Assembly (NCBI GenBank): GCA_002747745.1
Contig: PDQG01000005.1
Location: forward strand, 62,001 to 126,000
Direction: 5' to 3'
DNA from: a bacterium DOLZORAL124_38_8
GTDB lineage: Bacteria > Patescibacteriota > Gracilibacteria > UBA4473
DNA: 64,000 bases
Shown here: in pieces, positions 16,370-24,464 of the stretch
How positions within the stretch are numbered: the stretch's first letter is position 1
Layout of the letters: the number at the start of each line of letters is the position of its first letter
The notes under the pieces: generated by a model
What the model was told of the DNA's origin: nothing
Database searches by the model: none
Seen by the model: only the letters and a program-made list of their open reading frames with translations
Position numbers and translations under genes: made by a program

Positions 16370-17137
16370 TTATTTAAGTCCCCACTTAGCAAAGTATTTA
16401 AACATTGAATGAATGTGAATCCAAAACGTTTTTCGGAACAGAGCTTTGAAAATATTTCCGCCTGATAACCGATTGGGGTCGTGGTAGGCGGTAGCAGTAA
16501 CTACTTGGAGGGTTTGTCCGTGGGTTTGTTTCAGTCGTCGGCAAAAATCGGTGTCTTCAAAAAAGAGGAAAAATCGGTTATCAAAACCGTTTAATTGATT
16601 GAAAACTTCCTTTTTTAGCACCCAAAAACTTCCTTGAGCCCAATCAGAAACTTGGTTTTTTTGCGGGTGTTGACGTACAATTTGGTCACCAAAAAGTCGT
16701 CGTTTTAAAAGTGGTAACACTCGTGGAAACGGTCGCATGTTTTCGAGTATTTGTCCGTCTTTTGTTTGTAAAACTGGCACGCAAATAGTGGGTTTTGTTT
16801 GAGTTTGTAGTGTGTTGATAAGTTCATCAAGTGTGTGTTGGTGTAGTTCAATGTCGGGGTTTACAATGGCTAACGTTTGGTAACGAGCAAACCGCACGCC
16901 TTCAAAGTTTCCTTCGCCGTAACCAAGGTTTTGGCTCAGGGTGATAGCATGAATATTTGGGTGGGTGTTGGCGAGTGTTTTAACGGCCTGTGTTTCGGCT
17001 TCGTTTTTAAAATTATCAACAATAATCCATTCCCAATCAATCTTGGGGGCGTATTTTAACAAAGACGCTTTTAGTCGTCCTAGTTTGCTAGAACTGCCAA
17101 AATTGACGGTAATAATAGAGACGCCGTTTTTCCTCAT
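16370..17137 (-). CDS. Family 2 glycosyltransferase
   Basis: A 255-residue GT-A fold enzyme. It starts with GVSIITVNFGSSSKLGRL, then WIIVDNFKNEAE. The metal/nucleotide region is LAIVNPDIELHQHTL. The acceptor region has WAQGSFWVLKKEVFNQLNG and FFLFFEDTDFCRRLKQ, a layout typical of rhamnosyltransferase-like GT2 enzymes. No membrane helix is evident, so it probably acts at the cytoplasmic face on lipid-linked sugars. It forms a two-gene unit with the downstream methyltransferase. The sugar donor cannot be told. Confidence 0.88.
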   Translation of the reverse strand: MRKNGVSIITVNFGSSSKLGRLKASLLKYAPKIDWEWIIVDNFKNEAETQAVKTLANTHPNIHAITLSQNLGYGEGNFEGVRFARYQTLAIVNPDIELHQHTLDELINTLQTQTKPTICVPVLQTKDGQILENMRPFPRVLPLLKRRLFGDQIVRQHPQKNQVSDWAQGSFWVLKKEVFNQLNGFDNRFFLFFEDTDFCRRLKQTHGQTLQVVTATAYHDPNRLSGGNIFKALFRKTFWIHIHSMFKYFAKWGLK

Positions 17138-17189
17138 TCATCAAACATCATAATCATGTTTGGTAAAATGTCAGATTTTTTAAGAGTAT

Positions 17190-17982
17190 TTAGTAAAACT
17201 TTTCTCCGTCATAGCCATAGGGGATGAGCATAACATCGTCGAGATGTCCATTGAAGTTATGATATCCTAAATATAATCCACCGAGACCAAAATCTTTTGT
17301 TTGTTTTATGGTTTTTCCTCCTATGAACTCGCCGTCTATCCAAAGTCTAGCGGTTGTTCCATCATAGCTTCCAACAATGAACTGCCACTTATTTATTTTT
17401 AATTTATTCTCGCCTTTAAGAGCAAAATTTCCTTTGTTAATATAAAATACAATGTGATTAGCTCTTGCAGAGATGCCTGTGTTATTTTCTATAAATACGG
17501 GATAAGTGTCTTGTGTAGGAACAGCTATCTTTGTCCAAAGAGCAAAAGTTATTTTTTTTAATGGTTTACTGTTTTCAACAGTTCTTCCTATGCTTCCATT
17601 TTTTATAGTCAAAGCATGGTTATTTGAAAAAGGTGCGGTTATGCTTTTGGTTAAATTTTGATTGCTATGTCGTAAATTATTTTTGCTAGAAGACTTGTCG
17701 GTGATTTGTGTTCCAACGTTTCCGTTTGGTAAAAAATCATTTTCAAAATCATACCAAGCGGTAAAAAGTTTATCATTCATGCTGGCATTAGCGGCTAAGG
17801 CTTGGCGTTTAAACTGAGTTGCGGCTGCCTGCGCTTTAGCGAGTCGGGCCTTCTCGATATATGAATTGTACTGAGCGATGCCCATGCCTGATAAAATTCC
17901 AATAATAACAATTACGACGAGTAATTCTATGAGGGTAAAGGCTTTTAAGCTAATGTTTCTTGTGTGTGTGTGTGTGGAACAT
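17190..17982 (-). CDS. Prepilin with LamG-like lectin domain, out of frame with its ATG behind a (CA)8 tract (phase-variable, OFF)
   Basis: The pilin frame contains ISLKAFTLIELLVVIVIIG, a class III prepilin leader, then GMGIAQYNSYIEKARLAKAQ and a C-terminal beta-sandwich. That part (TAWYDFEND, ITFALWTKIA, WQFIVGSYDGTTARLWIDG, LYLGYHNFNGHLDDVML) looks like a LamG/concanavalin-type lectin fold. In the pilin frame no usual start codon precedes the leader; a stop lies at 17994-17996. An ATG at 17982 opens MFHTHTH but reads into TAG at 17950-17952. One more CA unit would join ATG and pilin as a 264-residue protein with leader MFHTHTHTRNISLKA. Other pseudopilins here also have KA|FTLIE, so that processing site is plausible. 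It is divergent from prs. Confidence 0.75.
17961..17976 (-). repeat. (TG)8 / (CA)8 dinucleotide repeat inside prepilin start
   Basis: Eight perfect TG units on the plus strand, read as (CA)8 between the ATG at 17982 and the prepilin cleavage region. Nine units (or six) would put ATG in frame with the pilin; eight do not. Confidence 0.9.
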
Positions 17983-18064
17983 TTTAGTTGATTTTATTTT
18001 CCATTGCATTGTAATTAAAACAGTTTTGATTTACAAAATTTTTAATTTTGCCACACTGAGCGTG

Positions 18065-19000
18065 ATGAAAAAATTTAAAATATTTGCGGGTTCGAGTGCG
18101 GTAGATTTTACCCAAAATATGGCAGCAGCCATTAATGTGCCAGTAGGAAGTACTACGATTAAGAAGTTTGCGTGTGGTGAGTTGTATGTACGATTTGACG
18201 AGTCTTTCCGTGGGCAAGACGTGTTTATTGTGCAAACAGGACGAACGTACCATATGAATGAAGATTTAATGGAATTGTTCTTGTTGATTGATGCGGCGAA
18301 ACAAAGTTTTGCGGATAATATTCATGTGGTAATGCCGTATTTTCCGTACTCACGGCAAGATAAAATTCACGAAGCCCGAGAAGGAATTTCGGCAAAATTG
18401 TTTGCTAATTTGTTAGAACGAGCCGGAGCAAGCCGAGTGATTACTATGCACTTACATTCTGATCAAATTCAAGGGTTCTTTGATTGTCCAGTAGACAATA
18501 TTAATCCGCGACGATTGTTTGTGGAATATTTCAAAAATAAAAACTTGCAAGACGCCGTAGTGGTTTCGCCTGATGCGGGGGGAGCCAAAGAAGCCAAAAA
18601 ATTTGCGGATGCATTAGAAGTGCCATTGGTTATTTTGCATAAAAGCCGACCAAAGCATAACGAATCGGAAGTGAGTCACGTGATTGGGGAAGTTGAGGGG
18701 AAAACGGCGATTATTTTGGACGATATGGTCGATACAGCTGGGTCTGTTTGCGGAGCCAAACAAGCTTTGTTGCAAGCGGGAGCGAATAAAGATGTATATT
18801 TAGCGGCGACTCATCCAGTGTTTTCTGGTCCAGCTATCGAGCGGCTAACAGCGGCTGAATTTGCAGAAATTGTTTGTACCGATTCGTTACCAGTCGCGAC
18901 TCCACCGAAAAACTTTAAAGTGTTGAGTGTGGCACCGTTGCTGGGAGAAGTGGTAAATAATGTAGCGAACCAAAAATCGGTATCGTCTTTGTATATGTAA
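18065..19000 (+). CDS. prs: Ribose-phosphate pyrophosphokinase (PRPP synthetase)
   Basis: Makes PRPP from ribose 5-phosphate and ATP for nucleotide synthesis. It is 311 residues from ATG 18065; the longer open frame from 17960 adds unrelated sequence overlapping the divergent prepilin start. Visible motifs are FAGSSAVDFTQNMA at the start, MPYFPYSRQDKIH (ATP-binding loop), HLHSDQIQGFF, the SPDAGGAKEAKKFA flap and the PRPP-binding loop IILDDMVDTAGSV. It lies 82 nt from the divergent prepilin gene and 3 nt before a FemAB gene, with which it is probably co-transcribed. Confidence 0.95.
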   Translation: MKKFKIFAGSSAVDFTQNMAAAINVPVGSTTIKKFACGELYVRFDESFRGQDVFIVQTGRTYHMNEDLMELFLLIDAAKQSFADNIHVVMPYFPYSRQDKIHEAREGISAKLFANLLERAGASRVITMHLHSDQIQGFFDCPVDNINPRRLFVEYFKNKNLQDAVVVSPDAGGAKEAKKFADALEVPLVILHKSRPKHNESEVSHVIGEVEGKTAIILDDMVDTAGSVCGAKQALLQAGANKDVYLAATHPVFSGPAIERLTAAEFAEIVCTDSLPVATPPKNFKVLSVAPLLGEVVNNVANQKSVSSLYM

Positions 19001-19003
19001 TAT

Positions 19004-20056
19004 ATGAAAAACCTTACAGAAGCATATACGCTGGTGGCTTTGACCGACCAAAATGCGGCTCAATGGGACGAATTTGTTTTGTCTGAGCCAACTGGTTCGG
19101 TGCATCAGTTATCGAGTTGGGTGGAGTTTCAAACCAAAATTCCGGGGCGAGAAGTAGCCAAAGGGTTTGGAGTGCGAGATAAAAAAGGTGATTTTGTGGC
19201 CACGGTTATTTGTGTACAAATGGATACTGGTTTTTTGGGGAAAAAATGGTGGTATTCGGCTAGAGGACCAGTGGTAAATATGCAAAAAAATGCCGCTGCG
19301 GCAGAGTTTTTGTTTCGGATGGTAAAACGAAACTTGACCCAACATGGCGGAATGTTTTGGCGCGTAGATCCGTATTTTTCGGAAACTGATTGGCAACGAA
19401 TCCTTGATTTAGAAACGAAACCCGCGGTGCAAAATTATCAACCAACTGATACCTTGATGTTGGATTTAACAAAATCGGATGAGGAGTTGTTAAAAGAAAT
19501 GAAGCGGAAAGGGCGGTATAATATCAAACAAGCCCAAAAACACGAAATTAAGTACGAGGTGTATGCTGACGGAAAATTTACCAAAGAAGCCTTGCAACAG
19601 TTTTGGGATTTGAACATAGCCACCACCGACCGCGACGGATTTAGTGGACACCAAAAAGAGTATTATCGACATTTTTTGCGTTCGTTGCCCGAAACCGCCG
19701 TGTTGTTTTTAGCCAAAAAAGATGAAACACCCGTGGCAGCCGCTATTTCTACCTTTGCTGGGAGTAAGGCGATTTATTATTTTGGAGCGTCAACGTCGGA
19801 TAATGCGTTGCGAAAACTAATGGCCCCGTACGGATTACAATGGCGCATGATTCAGTATGCCAAAGAAAAAGGTTGTAAGACTTATGATTTTTTAGGCATC
19901 GCTCCCGAAGGAGAAGAAAATCATCCGTATGCCGGAATTTCGGAATTTAAGTGGAAGTTTGGTGGGTACCGAGATACGTTTGTCGCTGGAAAAGAAATTC
20001 CGTTAAATGGGTTTTGGTATTGGGTGTACCGAGTGATGAAGAAGTTGAGAAAATAA
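19004..20056 (+). CDS. FemAB/FemX-type peptidoglycan bridge aminoacyltransferase
   Basis: A 350-residue protein with the double-GNAT FemAB layout. The first half has GSVHQLSSWVEFQTKIP and KKWWYSARGPVV. The helical-arm entry is MKRKGRYNIKQAQKHEI. The second half has TTDRDGFSGHQKEYYRHF and the late signature YDFLGIAPEGE followed by YAGISEFKWKFGG. These enzymes add amino acids from aminoacyl-tRNA to the lipid-linked peptidoglycan stem peptide. With murA (38104) and an LPXTG protein it supports a peptidoglycan wall with cross-bridges. It follows prs by 3 nt. Confidence 0.9.
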   Translation: MKNLTEAYTLVALTDQNAAQWDEFVLSEPTGSVHQLSSWVEFQTKIPGREVAKGFGVRDKKGDFVATVICVQMDTGFLGKKWWYSARGPVVNMQKNAAAAEFLFRMVKRNLTQHGGMFWRVDPYFSETDWQRILDLETKPAVQNYQPTDTLMLDLTKSDEELLKEMKRKGRYNIKQAQKHEIKYEVYADGKFTKEALQQFWDLNIATTDRDGFSGHQKEYYRHFLRSLPETAVLFLAKKDETPVAAAISTFAGSKAIYYFGASTSDNALRKLMAPYGLQWRMIQYAKEKGCKTYDFLGIAPEGEENHPYAGISEFKWKFGGYRDTFVAGKEIPLNGFWYWVYRVMKKLRK

Positions 20057-20105
20057 GGTTTTTGTTGTGGTTTCTTGCTTTTGATTTTGAAAAGGAAATG
20101 GAAGA

Positions 20106-20124
20106 CTCCAAATCAAGTTTGGAG
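20106..20124. repeat. Palindrome with TCAAG loop
   Basis: CTCCAAA-TCAAG-TTTGGAG, 50 bases after the femX stop. It may serve as a weak terminator. The TCAAG loop is shared with the palindrome at 49101-49119. The 250-base gap 20057-20306 otherwise holds only the palindrome at 20171 and a TTGACA at 20248. Confidence 0.5.
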
Positions 20125-20170
20125 ATTTACTATGAAAATATATTCCCTTTTCTAAAAACATTGTTGGTCA

Positions 20171-20187
20171 TTCTGGCTTGTCCAGAA
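20171..20187. repeat. Dispersed palindrome copy 1 (TTCTGG-CTTGT-CCAGAA)
   Basis: A 6-bp stem with a 5-nt loop. The reverse complement of this 17-base sequence occurs exactly at 49185-49201, both in gene-free DNA. The pair suggests a small REP-like repeat family. Confidence 0.6.
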
Positions 20188-20306
20188 CCTAGTTCTTAAC
20201 GACCTTTGTATGACAATCGTTTGAGCGATGGTGTTTTTCGGTATTTATTGACAAAACCAAAATTCTAAACAAAATTGTGATGAATTTTATTTACTACAAT
20301 TTAGTT

Positions 20307-20423
20307 ATGGGAAAAAAGAAAACCGCACGTTGGAAAAAGAATTTAGGACTAAAAATTGTTTGTTTAATTGGTTTGATTGCCTTGTTGGGGGTGTCATTTT
20401 TACCATTTTTAGGAATTTTATAA
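20307..20423 (+). CDS. Small membrane protein, 38 residues
   Basis: A short open frame: a basic N-terminus (MGKKKTARWKKNLG) followed by one hydrophobic helix (IVCLIGLIALLGVSFLPFLG). A TACAAT at 20296-20301 lies 5 nt before the ATG, so a leaderless mRNA is plausible. It lies 13 nt upstream of gltX and may be co-transcribed with it. It resembles the many uncharacterised single-helix small proteins of bacteria. No function is recognised and it could still be chance, but positive-inside topology and position favour a real gene. Confidence 0.5.
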   Translation: MGKKKTARWKKNLGLKIVCLIGLIALLGVSFLPFLGIL

Positions 20424-20436
20424 TTTAGTGCTTACT

Positions 20437-21858
20437 ATGTCAGATGTTATTGTTCGAATGCCACCGTCACCGACGGGGCTTTTGCATTTAGGAACCGCTC
20501 GTGCGGCTTTGTTTAATTGGTTGTTTGCGAAAAGCCAAGGTGGAAAAATTATTTTCCGTTGGGAAGATACCGACCGAGAACGATCGAAACCAGAATTTGA
20601 AACCATTATTTTAGATGGGTTGAAATGGTTGGGAATGGATTTTGCGGCGGAGTGCGAGTTTTATCGACAAACCGAAAACACGGCGGTGCACGAAGCTCAT
20701 TTGCAAAAACTATGGGAAAACGGAAAAGTGTTTCCGTGTTTTGTAACGCCTGAAGAGATTGATGCCGAGCGAGAGAAAGCCCGAGCCGAAAAACGAAATT
20801 TTGTGTTCTGGTCACCCTTTCGAGATTTACCAAAAGCCGAAGCGGAAGCCAGAATGAAAACGGACCCGTTTGTGTGGCGGTTGAAAACCCCAAAAAACGA
20901 ATGGATTAATTTTAAAGATGTGGTGCGGAAGAAAGTTTCGGTTAATACCGATACATTGGGAGACTTTGCCGTAGCGCGAAGCGATGGTTCGGTGTTGTAT
21001 ATGTTGGCCAATGTGGTTGACGATGCCACGCAAGGGGTAACACATGTTATTCGGGGTGAAGATCATGTTTCGAATACGCCCAAACAAATTTTAATTTATA
21101 AGGCTTGTGGATACAATGTGCCACAGTTTGCGCATTTACCGTTAGTATTAGATGCCAAAAAACGAAAACTTTCGAAACGAAATGTTGAGCCTGGAGTGGC
21201 GGTATTGGTCTCTGATTTTCAAAAAGCTGGATTTGTGCCAGAAGCGGTAGTAAACGGACTTGTGTTTTTGGGGTGGCATCCAAAAGACACCAAACAAGAA
21301 ATCTTCTCGTTTGCTGAGTTAGAACAAGTTTTTGCGTTGGAAAAAGTAAATTCGGCTGGATCGCAATACGATTTCGAAAAAATGTTGTGGTTTAATGCCA
21401 AATGGATGAAACAATTACCGATTGAGAAAATTCAAGCTTATTATGAAGCTTTCTCTGGGAAAAAGGTGGCGTTAGAAGTGCTTGATGTGGCTCGACAAAA
21501 AGCCAAAACGATGGCCGATTTTGAAGAAACATTTGCTTATTTATTGGCTGATCCTGGGTTTGAAGTGGAGCGATTAGTCAACGAACGATTTGGATTGACA
21601 ATTGAAAAATCGAAAGAAATTCTAGCTGAAATTGTAGCCGTGTTAGACGGAATTGCTGAAACAGATTTTAATGCGGCGGTTATTAAAGATAAATCGGTGG
21701 AAAAAATTGCAGAATTAGGATTAAAAAATGGTGAATTTTTAACGCCATTCCGCGCGGCCTTGAGTAACCGAGATGCGTCGGCGGGGCCATTTGATATTGC
21801 GGCGGCTATTGGAAAGTCTGCTACTTTAAGCCGATTAAATCGAGCCATTTTAGCCTAA
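20437..21858 (+). CDS. gltX: Glutamyl-tRNA synthetase
   Basis: A class I synthetase of 473 residues. The ATG at 20437 (MSDVIVRMPPSPTG) is preferred over an upstream one at 20428. The HIGH-type motif is PSPTGLLHLGTARAALFN, followed by FRWEDTDRERSKPE. The KMSKS equivalent is KKRKLSKRN near residue 240. The connective region has VIRGEDHVSNTPKQ and the C-terminal helical anticodon-binding part is complete. It charges tRNA-Glu and, if the cell lacks GlnRS, perhaps also tRNA-Gln for GatCAB. That cannot be decided here. Confidence 0.96.
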   Translation: MSDVIVRMPPSPTGLLHLGTARAALFNWLFAKSQGGKIIFRWEDTDRERSKPEFETIILDGLKWLGMDFAAECEFYRQTENTAVHEAHLQKLWENGKVFPCFVTPEEIDAEREKARAEKRNFVFWSPFRDLPKAEAEARMKTDPFVWRLKTPKNEWINFKDVVRKKVSVNTDTLGDFAVARSDGSVLYMLANVVDDATQGVTHVIRGEDHVSNTPKQILIYKACGYNVPQFAHLPLVLDAKKRKLSKRNVEPGVAVLVSDFQKAGFVPEAVVNGLVFLGWHPKDTKQEIFSFAELEQVFALEKVNSAGSQYDFEKMLWFNAKWMKQLPIEKIQAYYEAFSGKKVALEVLDVARQKAKTMADFEETFAYLLADPGFEVERLVNERFGLTIEKSKEILAEIVAVLDGIAETDFNAAVIKDKSVEKIAELGLKNGEFLTPFRAALSNRDASAGPFDIAAAIGKSATLSRLNRAILA

Positions 21859-21958
21859 AAACTGTAACAAGTACGAAAATATTTCGTTTTATATAAAGAC
21901 GGAATATTTTTGGGTAGGAATATTTGCCTTTATTAAAAAATATATTAAATTACCATAG

Positions 21959-23746
21959 ATGAAAGGAGTTATATTAGCTGGAGGAACTGGATCTCGATTA
22001 TTTCCGTCAACACGTGTGACGAATAAACATTTATTGCCAGTCTATAATCGTCCGATGATTACGTATCCAATTGAGACGTTGAAAAACTCTGGGGTGCGAG
22101 ATATTTTGGTAATTACTTCGAGTCAAAACGCGTCTGACTTTTTACGATTTCTGGGGTCTGGAAAAGATTTTGGGGTAAATTTTACCTATAAAGTGCAAGA
22201 TGGGGCAGGCGGAATTGCTCAAGCCTTGAGTTTGGCTGAAGGGTTTGCGGCTGGAGATTCGGTAGCGGTAATTTTAGGTGATAATATTTTTGAAGATGAT
22301 TTTTCGGAACAAACCTTGACGTTCCGAAATGGGGCTCATATTTTCTTAAAACCGGTTGATGATCCAGAACGATTTGGCGTGGTAGAGTTGGATTCGAATG
22401 GCTTGGTTCAGTCTATTACTGAAAAACCAATGTTGCCTAAGTCTAATTTAGCACAGGCTGGAATGTATATCTACGACGCGGAAGTGTTTGATATTATTCG
22501 AACATTGAAACCGTCTGATCGAGGCGAATTAGAAATTACCGATGTGAATCAAGTGTATCTTGAAAAAGGGGCTTTGAAGGCTTCGAAATTGAAGGGTATG
22601 TGGATTGATGCTGGAACGCATGAAAGTTTGTTGGAGGCCAGTATTTTAGCTCAAGAAGTGTTTGGAAACGAAGGGGGGGCTACGAAAAAAATGATGAAAC
22701 CGTTGCCGGTACGAGCCAGTGTGCAACCAAAAATTTCCATTGGAGTTGTGCTACATAATTCCGAAAAATACGTACGACCGTGTTTTACGGCGTTGCAAAA
22801 ACAAAACTATAAAAATGTTGAAATTTTGGTGTTTGATAACGCTTCAACGGATGAGGGGGTAAGTATTTTGAAACAAGAGTTTTCGGATATAACGGTGGTG
22901 GAATCAAAAGAAAATATTGGATTTGCCAAAGCTCACAATCAACTCATTAAACAATCGAATGGAGAATTCTATGCGTGTGTGAACGTTGATGCGTTTTTAG
23001 AACCAAATTTCTTGACGGAGTTGTTTCATGCGATTCAGCAAAAACCAAATATTGGTTCGGTAGGGGGAAAACTCAAACGATGGAATTTTGAAGCGTTTGA
23101 AAAAGGAGACACTTCCGAAGGGAAAACGAACTTTATCGACTCAACGGGAATTGCTTTGACGAAGGCACATAAGTTTTTTGATAAAGGCCAAGGTGAAGTT
23201 GATTTTGGACAATACGACGAAGAATCGTTGGTGTTTGGTGTGTCTGGTGCGGCGGCGTTGTACCGAAAAAAATCGTTAGAAGATGTAGCGTTTGAAAATG
23301 AACACGGAGAAAAAGAATTTTTTGATGAGGCGATGTTCTTGTACAAAGAAGATGTTGATTTAGCGTATCGGTTGCAATGGGCTGGGTGGAAATCGGCGTA
23401 TACTCCAATGGCGGTGGGGTATCATGATCGAACGAACTTTGGAGTGAAGGCTTCTTTAACCGAAACAATCAAACATCGAATGCAAAAGCCCGCGTTTATT
23501 AATAAACAATCTTATATTAACCATAAGGTGCTTCTGGAAAAAAATTTCTCATCAGATTTTTCATCGGATGTGCAAGGGGCAACTGGGTGGTATAATTTCA
23601 AAAAATTGTTGTATATTATCATTGCCGAACCAGAAAATTTGGTGGCTTGGTGGAAAGTTCGCAAAATGAAAAATCGTCTTAATGCTTGGCGAAAATCTAT
23701 GCCTAAACGAGTCAATAAAGCAGAAATTGAACAATTAATGGAATAA
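21959..23746 (+). CDS. Fusion of RmlA-type sugar nucleotidyltransferase and GT2 glycosyltransferase
   Basis: A 595-residue protein with two enzymes in one chain. Residues 1-240 match glucose-1-phosphate thymidylyltransferases: GVILAGGTGSRLFPSTRVTN, KHLLPVYNRPMI, VILGDNIFEDDF, FGVVELDSNG, EKPMLPKSN and WIDAGTHESLLEA. After a short linker, residues 257-595 match a GT2 glycosyltransferase: ISIGVVLHNSEKYVRPCFTA, VLVFDNAST-type region, ENIGFAKAHNQLIKQS, VNVDAFLEPNF, GAAALYRKKSLED and LYKEDVDLAYRLQWAGW. It probably activates a sugar and passes it on for surface glycan synthesis. No internal stop separates the halves. A terminator follows. Confidence 0.9.
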   Translation: MKGVILAGGTGSRLFPSTRVTNKHLLPVYNRPMITYPIETLKNSGVRDILVITSSQNASDFLRFLGSGKDFGVNFTYKVQDGAGGIAQALSLAEGFAAGDSVAVILGDNIFEDDFSEQTLTFRNGAHIFLKPVDDPERFGVVELDSNGLVQSITEKPMLPKSNLAQAGMYIYDAEVFDIIRTLKPSDRGELEITDVNQVYLEKGALKASKLKGMWIDAGTHESLLEASILAQEVFGNEGGATKKMMKPLPVRASVQPKISIGVVLHNSEKYVRPCFTALQKQNYKNVEILVFDNASTDEGVSILKQEFSDITVVESKENIGFAKAHNQLIKQSNGEFYACVNVDAFLEPNFLTELFHAIQQKPNIGSVGGKLKRWNFEAFEKGDTSEGKTNFIDSTGIALTKAHKFFDKGQGEVDFGQYDEESLVFGVSGAAALYRKKSLEDVAFENEHGEKEFFDEAMFLYKEDVDLAYRLQWAGWKSAYTPMAVGYHDRTNFGVKASLTETIKHRMQKPAFINKQSYINHKVLLEKNFSSDFSSDVQGATGWYNFKKLLYIIIAEPENLVAWWKVRKMKNRLNAWRKSMPKRVNKAEIEQLME

Positions 23747-23774
23747 AAAAAACTCCCGTTAGGGAGTTTTTTTC
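23745..23774. terminator. Bidirectional terminator
   Basis: AACTCCC (23751-23757) and GGGAGTT (23762-23768) around GTTA, with A and T runs on either side, between two convergent genes. Confidence 0.8.
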
Positions 23775-23789
23775 TTTTCGAATTATTTT

Positions 23790-24386
23790 TTACAAATCTT
23801 CCGCGTGTTTTTCTAGGTATTCGGCTACGCCGTCTTTACTTTCTTTCATTCCTTCGTCTCCTTTTTTCCATCCTGCTGGGCAGACTTCTCCGTATTTATT
23901 GGTAAAGAGCATTGTGTCGACCATTCGGATCATTTCGTCAATATTTCGTCCGAGTGGTAAGTCGTTGATAACCGCGTGTCGAACGGTTCCGTCTTTGTCG
24001 AGCAAGAATGACCCTCGAAGGGCTACTGATTCGTTGAATAATACGTCAAAGTCTCGAGCGATTTGTTTGGTAATATCTGCTACGAGTGGAAATTCAACGC
24101 GTCCAATTCCACCCTTTTCTACGGGTGTTTCTCGCCAAGCAAAGTGTGAGAATTGTGAGTCTACAGAAACACCGATAACGTTGATGCCTCGTTCTTTAAA
24201 CTCAGACATTCTTTTAGAAAAGGCAATAATTTCAGAAGGACAAACAAAGGTAAAATCTAGTGGATAAAAGAATACTACGGCTCCTTTTTCTCCGAGATTT
24301 TCATAAAGGTTAAATTCTTCTTCTATTTTTCCGTTTGCCAGTACAGCTTGGGCGGTAAAGTTTGGTGCTTTTTGTGTTACAATCAT
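23790..24386 (-). CDS. Typical 2-Cys peroxiredoxin (AhpC/Prx1 family)
   Basis: A 198-residue peroxiredoxin that reduces hydrogen peroxide and organic peroxides. The peroxidatic Cys is in FYPLDFTFVCPSEI (about residue 50). The catalytic Arg region is LRGSFLLDKDGTVRHA, and the resolving Cys is in EVCPAGWKKGDEG near residue 170. This spacing is that of typical 2-Cys dimers. Thioredoxin reductase is at 58697, which could supply electrons through a thioredoxin. It stands alone as a transcription unit. Confidence 0.95.
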   Translation of the reverse strand: MIVTQKAPNFTAQAVLANGKIEEEFNLYENLGEKGAVVFFYPLDFTFVCPSEIIAFSKRMSEFKERGINVIGVSVDSQFSHFAWRETPVEKGGIGRVEFPLVADITKQIARDFDVLFNESVALRGSFLLDKDGTVRHAVINDLPLGRNIDEMIRMVDTMLFTNKYGEVCPAGWKKGDEGMKESKDGVAEYLEKHAEDL

Positions 24387-24464
24387 GAGAATACGTAAGT
24401 TATGAATTTAATAATTTTTGTAATAATATCACTAATTTTATTTTAAATAAATTTTTAACCAGAT

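Noticed and set aside
20248..20276. Promoter from TTGACA at 20248
   Set aside because: No acceptable -10 box lies 16-18 nt downstream (AAAATT only).
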